A stretch of DNA of 32,602 bases from Actinomycetes bacterium. GTDB taxonomy: Bacteria > Actinomycetota > Acidimicrobiia > Acidimicrobiales > Palsa-688. This document shows positions 15,186-22,777 of the stretch, piece after piece (the first letter of the stretch is position 1; the number at the start of each line of letters is the position of its first letter). Both the position numbers and the translations under genes were made by a program. The notes beneath the pieces were generated by a model. The model searched no databases. It worked only from the letters and a program-made list of their open reading frames with translations, and was not told the origin of the DNA. Location: positions 1-32,602 of the forward strand of contig JAJZJY010000005.1 of NCBI GenBank assembly GCA_021809885.1, in the 5' to 3' direction.

Positions 15186-16417
15186 CGATTCCTGCGCTCG
15201 ACGGCATCCGAGTCCTGGATATGACGCGGTTGCTGCCCGGACCGTATGCGACGTGGCTGCTCGCCGGGATGGGTGCCGATGTCGTGAAGGTCGAGCAGCC
15301 TGGACGCGGGGACTACATTCGCGAGAACTGGCCCCGTCGAGGGGGCATGAGCACGGTATTCCACCTGTACAACCAGAACAAGCGCAGTGTGGCCATCGAC
15401 CTGAAGCATCCCGAAGGCAGCACGGCCTTCCTGGACCTGGCCGGGTCCGCCGATGTGGTGATTGACGGCAATCGTCCCGGGGTCCTGGATCGACTGGGAT
15501 GTGGCTGGGACGCGTGTCGGCGCCGCACACGGGCGCTGGTGTGGTGTGCCATCAGTGGTTTCGGCCAAGAAGGCCCCTATGCGGGCCGCGCCGGTCACGA
15601 CATCAACTATCTGAGTCTATCCGGGGCGCTGGGTGCCATGCGCGACACGAGGGGGGCGCCCATCGCTCCGCGGGTCACGATCGCCGACATGGCCGGTGGA
15701 GGCTTGATGGGGGCGGTCGGTGTGCTGGCTGCCCTCGTCGGTGCGCGAGCCTCAGGCGAGGGCAGGTTCGTCGACGTCTCGATGACGGACTCGATGGTGT
15801 CCCTACAGGGGTTGCGGTTTGCTGAGGAGCTGTTCCCTGGTGAGCAACCCGGTGCGGGCGCCGACGACCGGCACCTCGTGGAGGGCGAGCGACTGCCCGG
15901 CAACGACTGGGAGCTTGGCGTCTACGAGACGGCGGATGGTCAGTTCATCAGCTTGGACCCGTACGAGCAACGGTTCAAGGACGAGCTTTGGAAGCTTGTG
16001 GAAGACGAGGGGTGCGGCGAACGCCCACCTCCAGACGCGGGACGGCTAGCAGTGAGAAGGGCGCTCGCCGACGCTATTGCCCGACGTCCGCGCTCGAGGT
16101 GGGAAGCGCTGTTCTCCACCAGCGAGGTGTGTTTCGCGCCGGTCTACGACCTCCAGGAGTTGCCAACGGATCCGAACATCTGCCAACGTGGCTTGCTCGG
16201 CACAGGGATGGATGCTACGGACCCGAGCCCGAGCATGGCCATGCCCATCCGGTTCTCGCCAACGGCGGGAGTGGTAGATCCACTGCCAGCGCCGAGGCTC
16301 GGCGAGCACACACTGACGGTTATGCGGGGGGCTGGCTGGAGCGACGAGCGCATCGAAGCGGCGTTGGCTGTCGGTGCACTTGGAGGGGCGGTGTCGACCA
16401 GCGAGGAGGTTCGATGA
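15182..16417 (+). CDS. CaiB/BaiF family protein, alpha-methylacyl-CoA racemase-like
   Basis: 411 residues. The family III CoA-transferase fold starts DGIRVLDMTRLLPGPYATWLLAGMGADVVKVE. GHDINYLSLSG is the variant typical of alpha-methylacyl-CoA racemases. His 139, Asp 169 (IADMAGGG) and Glu 249 (VYETADG) are spaced like the catalytic His126/Asp156/Glu241 of the M. tuberculosis enzyme MCR. I therefore favour epimerisation of a 2-methylacyl-CoA over CoA transfer, although Asp 140 also matches the transferase nucleophile position, so transfer is not excluded. GTG 15182 overlaps the MaoC stop (GTGA). It implies a substrate with a 2-methyl branch whose stereochemistry must be inverted before dehydrogenation. 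Confidence 0.83.
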   Translation: MTIPALDGIRVLDMTRLLPGPYATWLLAGMGADVVKVEQPGRGDYIRENWPRRGGMSTVFHLYNQNKRSVAIDLKHPEGSTAFLDLAGSADVVIDGNRPGVLDRLGCGWDACRRRTRALVWCAISGFGQEGPYAGRAGHDINYLSLSGALGAMRDTRGAPIAPRVTIADMAGGGLMGAVGVLAALVGARASGEGRFVDVSMTDSMVSLQGLRFAEELFPGEQPGAGADDRHLVEGERLPGNDWELGVYETADGQFISLDPYEQRFKDELWKLVEDEGCGERPPPDAGRLAVRRALADAIARRPRSRWEALFSTSEVCFAPVYDLQELPTDPNICQRGLLGTGMDATDPSPSMAMPIRFSPTAGVVDPLPAPRLGEHTLTVMRGAGWSDERIEAALAVGALGGAVSTSEEVR

Positions 16418-17148
16418 GTCAGAGCGACCGCGCCAGGGGTGAGGTCTTCGTGGTGACAGGCGCGGCCCGAGGGATCGGCCTCGCCGTAGCGTCGAGGTTC
16501 GCACGAGATGGGCACAGTACGCTTTGCGTCGACCTGGATCCGTCGGTCGAGGAGTCGGCGAGAGACATTCCGGGGGCGTTGTCGGCCGTGATGGACGTGA
16601 CCGACGAAGCCCAGTGGCAGGCTGTACTCGCCGAGGTCGACGACCGGTTGGCCGGACTGGTGAACTGTGCAGGCATCCTCGGATCGGAGACCGCCGTGGC
16701 GGCCCTCGACGTCGGCGAGTGGCGACGAGTCGTCGACGTGAACCTCACGGGGACGTTCGTGAGTTGCAAAGCAGTTCTACCGTACCTGCGGAGGCACGGC
16801 CGCGGCAGCGTGGTGAACATCTCCTCCATCGCCGGCAAGGAGGGCAACCCGGGCCAGGCCGCCTACAGCGCGGCCAAGGCCGGGGTGATCGCCTTCACCA
16901 AGGCATTGGCGAAGGAGGTGGCCACCGACGGGATCACGGTGAACGCCATCACCCCGACCGTCATCGAAGGGCCGTTCAGCGAGCAGATGACTTCCGACCT
17001 GCGCCAGGCCCTGCTGGCGAAGATCCCGATGCGTCGCTTCGGGCGTGCCGAGGAGGTTGCGGCCATGGTAGCGTGGATCTGCTCAGAGGAGTGCTCGTTC
17101 ACCACGGGGTCGGTATTCGACCTGACGGGGGGCAGGGCGACCTACTGA
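16414..17148 (+). CDS. short-chain dehydrogenase/reductase
   Basis: 244 residues, classical SDR. TGAARGIG binds the cofactor, CVDLDP after strand 2 carries Asp and so suggests NAD preference, NCAG replaces NNAG, and the catalytic residues are in NISSIAGKEG and YSAAKAG. FTTGSVFDLTGG ends the fold. It probably oxidises the 3-hydroxyacyl-CoA made by MaoC, or another hydroxyl of the substrate. ATG 16414 overlaps the previous stop as ATGA with GAGGAGG just upstream. It is the last gene of the seven-gene operon; a new promoter follows 97 bases later. Confidence 0.88.
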   Translation: MSQSDRARGEVFVVTGAARGIGLAVASRFARDGHSTLCVDLDPSVEESARDIPGALSAVMDVTDEAQWQAVLAEVDDRLAGLVNCAGILGSETAVAALDVGEWRRVVDVNLTGTFVSCKAVLPYLRRHGRGSVVNISSIAGKEGNPGQAAYSAAKAGVIAFTKALAKEVATDGITVNAITPTVIEGPFSEQMTSDLRQALLAKIPMRRFGRAEEVAAMVAWICSEECSFTTGSVFDLTGGRATY

Positions 17149-17244
17149 GCACGGAGCCAGACGCACGGACACCCCTGATCACCGCCGGTGCGCGAAAGCG
17201 AGGAAGACGGAGCAGAACCGGAAACAACTGGAGATAAGTACCTC

Positions 17245-17274
17245 TTGACGACCGGATGTACGGGAAGATATAGT
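17245..17274 (+). promoter_or_regulatory. promoter of the ABC transporter operon
   Basis: TTGACG (17245-17250), 18-base spacer, TATAGT (17269-17274): 5/6 and 5/6 matches. It lies in an AT-richer island between the SDR stop (17148) and the transporter genes. The spacer contains CCGGATGTACGGG. The predicted leader of about 65 bases ends at the small ORF that starts at 17345. Confidence 0.6.
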
Positions 17275-17344
17275 CGTAAAGGGCAGAGGGCTCTGGCGGC
17301 AGAGATGGGTGTGTGGAGTCGGAGCCTGCCTGGGGAGGAGACAC

Positions 17345-17467
17345 ATGCAAGCATCTGAGCGACGCCCTACGCACTATATGGCAGTCACCGGTTCGTCGGG
17401 TGGTTTCGAGCATGACCTCGACTTGCCAATAGCCGCCAGTACTGACTCGTCTCGCCAGGCCGGCTGA
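17345..17467 (+). CDS. 40-residue leader ORF ahead of the ABC permease
   Basis: This ORF is too short for the supplied track. ATG 17345 follows GGGGAGGAG (17332-17340), one of the strongest ribosome binding sites in the window, with a 4-6 base spacer. It encodes MQASERRPTHYMAVTGSSGG followed by 20 polar residues ending SSRQAG, and stops at TGA 17465-17467, 8 bases before the GTG of the permease. The permease GTG itself has a poor RBS, so translation may be coupled. There are no membrane segments or Cys residues and no family is recognised. It could be a regulatory leader peptide, a small protein, or the remnant of a longer one. Confidence 0.45.
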   Translation: MQASERRPTHYMAVTGSSGGFEHDLDLPIAASTDSSRQAG

Positions 17468-17475
17468 AGTACCTC

Positions 17476-18648
17476 GTGCGGCATGGAACGGCCCGGAATG
17501 CAGCGGCAGTGATCCCGACCCAAACGGACCGAGTGCGGGCCGAAGGAGCGCTTGACCGAGAGGTCGGGGAGTGCGGTCGACCAGCACGAGGCAGCTGGGT
17601 CGATCTCCGCTGGCGGGTGGGTCCGGTCGTGACTGCATGGGTCATCGCGGTGGTCTGGGTCGCGATCAGCATCGGCTTGTTCCCTCACTATCTGTCCTAC
17701 GCGTCGCGGTCGACCCTCACCCCGCTCATCGGGGTCTTGATCATCGCCGCCATCGGCCAGTCGTTCGTGATCGGTACGGGCGGTATCGACTTGAGCCCGG
17801 GTTCCGTGATCACCCTGTCGGGCCTGGCAGTCGGATTCATCGGGAACGGGCCAGGTGGTTCCCTGTGGCTCGGTCTGGTCGTCGCAATCCTGATCGGCGT
17901 CGGAGCGGGGGCGCTCAACGGTGTGCTGGTCGAGGTCCTGGGGCTGGACTCGATGGTGGCGACCCTCGCCACCTACGAGGGCATGCTCGGTCTGGCCACC
18001 GTGTGGACCAACTCTGCCGAAGGCACACCCAGCCCACAGGCGTGGAGCAACTTCCTCCTTCACAATTGGGACGGGTTCAGCATCGTGCTGGGCATGGCCG
18101 TCCTCCTCATGTTCGTTGTCGCGATGGTGATCGCCCACACGACCCCGGGGAGGCACCTGACAGCGGCGAGCGTCAGCTCCGTCGCCAGCTACTTCCAGGG
18201 CATTCACTACCGGCGGTACCGGTTCAGTGCCTACGTGTTCGGTGGTGTCGTCTATGCGTTCGCCGGGATCTGCCTCGTCGGCGTGGTGAGGACGCCGACG
18301 ACGGACATGGGGACCGTCTACCAGTTCGGGACCATCGTCGCTGTGATCCTGGGGGGAGCGTCACTGACTGGCGGCCGGCTCCATCCAGGCGCCACCGTTG
18401 CCGGGGCCGCATTCCTCATTGTCGTGGAGCAGGACATCTTAGCGTTCGGGTTGTCGACCGGCTTCCAGAACATCATCGAGGGCGTGATCATCGTGGGTGC
18501 GGTCGTGGCCATGGTGGGCGGCAGCGACAGCCCGATTCGACGATGGCGGACAAAGCGGTCACGTAGGGTCGGCGAGACAGACGGCGACGGCCGCGGGCTC
18601 CGCGCAGAGCATGGCCAGCTAGAGGGTAGCGAAGCACAGATCCAGTGA
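17476..18648 (+). CDS. RbsC-like ABC transporter permease
   Basis: 390 residues from GTG 17476. The first ~50 residues are polar, then come eight to ten hydrophobic segments typical of the ribose/autoinducer-2 permease family (BPD_transp_2). GTGGIDLSPGSVITLSG and ILGGASLTGGRLHPGATVAGA are the family signatures. A basic, polar tail of about 40 residues follows the last membrane segment. It would form half of the membrane pore for a sugar- or polyol-like substrate. The RBS is weak and the start uncertain; GTG codons near 17509 and 17616 are alternatives. The stop overlaps an upstream GTG of the binding-protein ORF. A second, different permease domain is fused to the ATPase at 20123. Confidence 0.88.
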   Translation: MRHGTARNAAAVIPTQTDRVRAEGALDREVGECGRPARGSWVDLRWRVGPVVTAWVIAVVWVAISIGLFPHYLSYASRSTLTPLIGVLIIAAIGQSFVIGTGGIDLSPGSVITLSGLAVGFIGNGPGGSLWLGLVVAILIGVGAGALNGVLVEVLGLDSMVATLATYEGMLGLATVWTNSAEGTPSPQAWSNFLLHNWDGFSIVLGMAVLLMFVVAMVIAHTTPGRHLTAASVSSVASYFQGIHYRRYRFSAYVFGGVVYAFAGICLVGVVRTPTTDMGTVYQFGTIVAVILGGASLTGGRLHPGATVAGAAFLIVVEQDILAFGLSTGFQNIIEGVIIVGAVVAMVGGSDSPIRRWRTKRSRRVGETDGDGRGLRAEHGQLEGSEAQIQ

Positions 18649-18671
18649 AGCGAGGAAAGGGATACGGTACC

Positions 18672-19997
18672 ATGGAGCAACCAAGTCAGCGACAGCCTCG
18701 GCGCGTGGCGCGCCGCATCTGGTGGCGGCCCATCGCCGTGTTGGCCGCGGCAGGAACACTGGTGGCGGCATGTGGGTCGACCAGTTCGTCATCGTCGGCC
18801 GTCAGGGCCAGCGGGTCGTCCAACGTGCTGTCCGGCGCGCCGAAGGCGACGGCGGCCGAGCAGTCTGCCATCCTGAAGCAGATCTACTGGGGAGGCCCCG
18901 TTCCCCCGGGCCTGTCGAAATACGTGGTCAACGGGATGGACCGACTGGCGGCAACAAAGTGGACGAGTGCGAAGGAGGCGCTGGCCGAACACTGTTTCAC
19001 GGCTGGGTCCTGCACAGTCGGTTCGGGCAAGGACACACTTGGCATCCTTTCCGCGGTCCCCCCGGACGGGTGGGTGGACATGGTCGAGATGTCGACGATC
19101 CTCGAGGCGTTGACGTACCCGCAGATCGGCAAGATCATCATCGACACCAACAATGCCGACATCAGCACGACGACGTCGCAGATTCACGCCATGATCTCTC
19201 AAGGGGTCACAGGCATCGTGTCGTTCGACGTGTTCGGTACTGCGGCGAAGGCCACGTATCAGGCGGCGACGTCCGCCGGGATCCCTGTCGTCCTCTACCA
19301 AGACATCATGGGCCCGTCGGGCAAAGGGGTCGTCGCATCGCAGGTGGCCGTCAGCTACTGCCAGCTTGGGCAGGCGCTCGCCCAGGGGGCTGCGAAGGCG
19401 CTCGGGAGCAAGGGCGGCAACGTGGCGCTCTACACTGGTGTCGCCGGTAACGCCCAAGCGTACGGATTCGGCGGCACCTCTCCCTTGGAGCGTGGTTGGC
19501 TCTCGTGTGCCAAGCAGTGGTTCGCACAGCACCAGCCGAACATTCACGCCGTGGACACGTCCCTCACCGATTGGACCGAGGGTGGTAACGTTTCGGCGAC
19601 CAGTGCCCTCATCTCCAGTGGCAAGAAGGTGAACGCCATCCTCTACGACGACGCCACCTTCACGACTGTCATCTCGACGTACCAGAATGCGCACCTGCCG
19701 GTTCCGGCCCTGATCGGATGGGGCCAAGAGAACGACGACGTCCAAGCCTGGATCGGGGCCAACAAGTCGTTCCCAATGGACTTCTCGAGTTACTACGGTG
19801 CGGTGGACGCCCCGGTGGCCGTGTCCGTGTTGATGGACAAGATTGGTGGCCAGTCCGTCCCGAACGAGGTGAACTTCCCGGTGGTCGAATACCCAGTAGC
19901 CGCGAATCTGTACAACTCAGCGTTAGCACCGCACACCCGGGTTCCGACAATCCCGGGGATGCCCTCTGCCGTCGTGAACTGGGTCTTCAGGCACTAG
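18672..19997 (+). CDS. sugar-type ABC transporter substrate-binding lipoprotein
   Basis: 441 residues. A twin-Arg-rich n-region, the hydrophobic stretch IAVLAAAGTL and lipobox LVAAC with Cys 34 indicate an outer-face lipoprotein. A Ser-rich linker follows. The body is a periplasmic-binding-protein type 1 fold like RbsB: DISTTTSQIHAMISQGVTGIV, AGIPVVLYQ, GKKVNAILYDDATF, LIGWGQENDDV. It would capture the substrate and deliver it to the membrane complex. It is longer than E. coli RbsB (about 296 residues), with an extra N-terminal region. ATG 18672 is preceded by AGGAAAGGG; GTG 18645, overlapping the permease stop, is an alternative. Ligand unknown. Confidence 0.88.
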   Translation: MEQPSQRQPRRVARRIWWRPIAVLAAAGTLVAACGSTSSSSSAVRASGSSNVLSGAPKATAAEQSAILKQIYWGGPVPPGLSKYVVNGMDRLAATKWTSAKEALAEHCFTAGSCTVGSGKDTLGILSAVPPDGWVDMVEMSTILEALTYPQIGKIIIDTNNADISTTTSQIHAMISQGVTGIVSFDVFGTAAKATYQAATSAGIPVVLYQDIMGPSGKGVVASQVAVSYCQLGQALAQGAAKALGSKGGNVALYTGVAGNAQAYGFGGTSPLERGWLSCAKQWFAQHQPNIHAVDTSLTDWTEGGNVSATSALISSGKKVNAILYDDATFTTVISTYQNAHLPVPALIGWGQENDDVQAWIGANKSFPMDFSSYYGAVDAPVAVSVLMDKIGGQSVPNEVNFPVVEYPVAANLYNSALAPHTRVPTIPGMPSAVVNWVFRH

Positions 19998-20019
19998 GGC
20001 CGGAAGGCGAATGAGTCGA

Positions 20020-20069
20020 GTGCTGGGGTGGAGTGGGTGTCGACCCGGGCGATTACTTCGCCCCAGTGC
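20020..20069 (+). promoter_or_regulatory. stem-loop between binding-protein and ATPase genes
   Basis: GTGCTGGGG (20020-20028) can pair with CCCCAGTGC (20061-20069), nine pairs including two G-U wobbles, with a 32-base loop. Such structures downstream of binding-protein genes often stabilise that part of the mRNA or reduce read-through, giving more binding protein than ATPase. No T-run follows. Confidence 0.3.
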
Positions 20070-20122
20070 CGACGGTCATTGCCGTGTGGCAGACGATAAG
20101 CGTGGCGGGGATGGAGAGGAGC

Positions 20123-22771
20123 ATGGTGGTTGACGAGGCAATGGGGGCACTCGACACAGCGTCACGCGCGAGCGGCGCGGCGGAGCCTGCGATGACTCCA
20201 GATGGGACCACAGACCGCCGGGTCGACGATCACCGTTGTGCCCTGGAGCTCAGGGGCGTCACCAAGGTCTTCGGCTCCACTGTGGCGCTTCGCAATGTGA
20301 GCTTGAAGTTCGGGGTTGGTACCGTTCACGGGTTGGTGGGCGAGAACGGCTCGGGCAAGTCCACACTGGTCAAGCTCGTGACCGGACTTCACGGCCCCGA
20401 TGCCGGAGCAATCACCAGCCCGATGCGTGCAGACCGTGTGCCGAGCCGGCGGGTAAGCGTCGGCAGTGTGTTTCAGGATGGCACGTTGATCGATGAGCTC
20501 ACCCTCGAGGAGAACATTCGGCTGATCGCCACGCGAACCGAGGGGGGCGCGCACAAGATTTCTGGGATCCTCAAGGCGCTCCGGTCCTACGGCATTCCCG
20601 TGGCAGGCCGGAGACCCGTGGCTGATCTCTCCAACAGCGTCAGGAGGGTCGCCGAGATCATCGCCGTCGCTTCGCTCGAGACGGATATCCTGCTGTTCGA
20701 CGAGGCGACCTCTGTCCTCGACGAGCGACAGGTCGCGGTCTTCGACGAGATCGTAAGGCTGGCCACCCGGCGCGGTGCGTGCGTCATCATCGTCAGTCAT
20801 CGGCTGCGGGAAGTGCTGGCAACATGTGACGACATCTCGGTGTTACGTGATGGTCAGGTGGTGTGGGCAGGTGCGAGTGACCAGGTGGACGAGCCGAAAC
20901 TCGTCGAGGCCATGGCCGGCCACGAAGTGGCGGCGTTCACCAAAGCATCCCGCGACGCGGCGGGCGACGACAGCGCTACGGCGCTGACGGCACGAGGCCT
21001 GTCCTTGGGTGATGCTGCTTTCGATGTCACCGTCCGGCGAGGAGAGATCGTCGGTATCGGGGGGCCGGCGGGTCACGGCCAGGGGGAACTGCTTCGGACG
21101 CTCGGCGGTGAGCGGTGCCACAGCGGCGCGAGCATGTTGTCCATCAGTGACCGGGTGGTGGGCAGCGTTCCCGAGGCATCGCGGGCCGGGGCTGTCATTG
21201 TCAGCTCGGACAGGCGGAGGGAGTCACTATTTCAGGGACTGTCCATCCGCGAGAATTACGGGCTGAGCCTCGTTGGGCGCATCGCCAGGAGATGGTGGAT
21301 CGTGCGCGCGGTCGAAGAGGCCCGGGTGCGGGCGCACACACGGGAGCACGGTTTGGCGTTCGGATCCATCGAGCAGCCGGCAGAGTCACTGTCGGGTGGG
21401 AACCAGCAGAAGCTGGCTATCGGCCGGGCGTTGGTACGGAGTCCGGCTGTGCTCCTGGTGGAAGCACCGACGGAGGGCGTGGACGTGCGCTCCCGCCTAG
21501 ACATCTACCGTCGGCTCGAGGAGGCAGCTGACAGCGGTGTCGCTGTGGCGTTCACGTCTACCGACGCCTCCGAACTGGCATCGCTGGCCGACCGGGTCTT
21601 GGTTATGGTCGACCGTCGCGTCGTGGCCGAGCTGAGCGGGGACGAGCTGAACGAGACGAACATCGTGCGCGCCTTTGCGAGCGCCATGAAGGAAAGCGGC
21701 GGCGGAGCCGAACGTGACCCTGCGCGCAGAGTGTCCGACGCGGCGAAAGCCGGCGGTCTGGCTGACTGGGTCCGCGCTCGACTGCTGTGGTCGAGGGGGG
21801 TGCACCGGTCGGAATTCGCCACCGTGGCGTTCCTTGCCGCCTTCCTGGTTCTGGTCTGGATTTATGGGACCGCGCAGCATTCGAGTTTCTTGTCGTCGCA
21901 CAATGTCGACGGCGTGTCGCTGGTGGCGGCGCCAATCATCTTCGGAGCGTTCGCCGAGTTCGTGGTGATCATGGTGGGCGAGATCGATATCTCTATTGCT
22001 GGGATGATGGGTCTGGTATTGGTCGTACTGTCTTTTGTCCCCGGGCAATCGTGGCCAGTGCTGCTGGTCCTTGCCCTCCTCATGGGCGTTGCGATGGGGG
22101 TGATCAACGGGCTGATCGTGATCGGGTCCGGAGCGAACGCCGTCATCATCACCATCGCCATGCTGAGCGTCTACGAGGGTATCGGCCTCTATCTTCGACC
22201 GAGCCCAGCAGGGAGCATCGCAACCGGCGCAGTGAGCATCGGAGAAGCCGCTGTTGCGAACATCGTGGTGTGGACCCTCGTGGCCGTGGCCATTGCCATC
22301 GTGGCCGACGTGGCCATCCGACGAAGCAAATGGGGCCTGAAGCTCCGCGCCGTCGGCTTCGACCGGGACCGTGCCCAACGTTTGGGCGTCGTCAGCGTTC
22401 GGGTTCGGCTCGGAGCGTTCGCCCTGAGCGGCGCGTTTGCCGGCTGGGCTGGCTTCCTGCTGGCTGCTCAGACAGGCACGGGAGACGCCACAGTCGGCTC
22501 GTCGTACCTGCTGATCGCCATTGCCGTCCCCGTCATCGGGGGTGCCTCGTTACTAGGCGGCCGAGGCACCATGATCGGGTGTGTTATGGCGGGAGTCATT
22601 CTGGCGAGCATTGAGAGTGTGGTCTCCTTCGCCAACCTGCCGAACGGCTACTACCTGGTGGCTGTTGGCGTGCTGACGCTGTTGGCGTTGGCCATCAGCC
22701 TGACGCGTCGCCGCAGCGGGCGACGAAGGGAGTACGGAGAGGTTCAGGCCAGGACACCAGGGGAGGCCTGA
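20123..22771 (+). CDS. fused ABC transporter: tandem ATPase (RbsA-like) plus permease (RbsC-like)
   Basis: 882 residues. NBD1 (~42-255): Walker A GENGSGKST, Q-loop VFQDG, signature LSNSV (degenerate), Walker B LLFDEA, H-loop VSHR. NBD2 (~288-515): degenerate Walker A GPAGHGQGE, intact signature LSGGNQQK, Walker B LLVEAPT where the usual DEPT is EAPT. A polar linker (~520-560) leads to an RbsC-type permease (~560-865) with MVGEIDISIAGMMG and IGGASLLGGRGTMIG. RbsA and RbsC are normally separate proteins of about 500 and 320 residues, so this is a gene fusion. It pairs with the separate permease at 17476 and the lipoprotein. ATG 20123 follows GGAGAGGAG; ATG 20111 and GTG 20126 are alternatives. 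The likely role is ATP-driven import of a sugar- or polyol-like compound. Confidence 0.9.
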   Translation: MVVDEAMGALDTASRASGAAEPAMTPDGTTDRRVDDHRCALELRGVTKVFGSTVALRNVSLKFGVGTVHGLVGENGSGKSTLVKLVTGLHGPDAGAITSPMRADRVPSRRVSVGSVFQDGTLIDELTLEENIRLIATRTEGGAHKISGILKALRSYGIPVAGRRPVADLSNSVRRVAEIIAVASLETDILLFDEATSVLDERQVAVFDEIVRLATRRGACVIIVSHRLREVLATCDDISVLRDGQVVWAGASDQVDEPKLVEAMAGHEVAAFTKASRDAAGDDSATALTARGLSLGDAAFDVTVRRGEIVGIGGPAGHGQGELLRTLGGERCHSGASMLSISDRVVGSVPEASRAGAVIVSSDRRRESLFQGLSIRENYGLSLVGRIARRWWIVRAVEEARVRAHTREHGLAFGSIEQPAESLSGGNQQKLAIGRALVRSPAVLLVEAPTEGVDVRSRLDIYRRLEEAADSGVAVAFTSTDASELASLADRVLVMVDRRVVAELSGDELNETNIVRAFASAMKESGGGAERDPARRVSDAAKAGGLADWVRARLLWSRGVHRSEFATVAFLAAFLVLVWIYGTAQHSSFLSSHNVDGVSLVAAPIIFGAFAEFVVIMVGEIDISIAGMMGLVLVVLSFVPGQSWPVLLVLALLMGVAMGVINGLIVIGSGANAVIITIAMLSVYEGIGLYLRPSPAGSIATGAVSIGEAAVANIVVWTLVAVAIAIVADVAIRRSKWGLKLRAVGFDRDRAQRLGVVSVRVRLGAFALSGAFAGWAGFLLAAQTGTGDATVGSSYLLIAIAVPVIGGASLLGGRGTMIGCVMAGVILASIESVVSFANLPNGYYLVAVGVLTLLALAISLTRRRSGRRREYGEVQARTPGEA

Positions 22772-22777
22772 TTACCA

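Noticed and set aside
17252-17264. 13-base word CCGGATGTACGGG shared with about 23646-23658
   Set aside because: A few exact 13-mers are expected by chance in 32 kb of GC-rich DNA; the second copy has no clear promoter around it.
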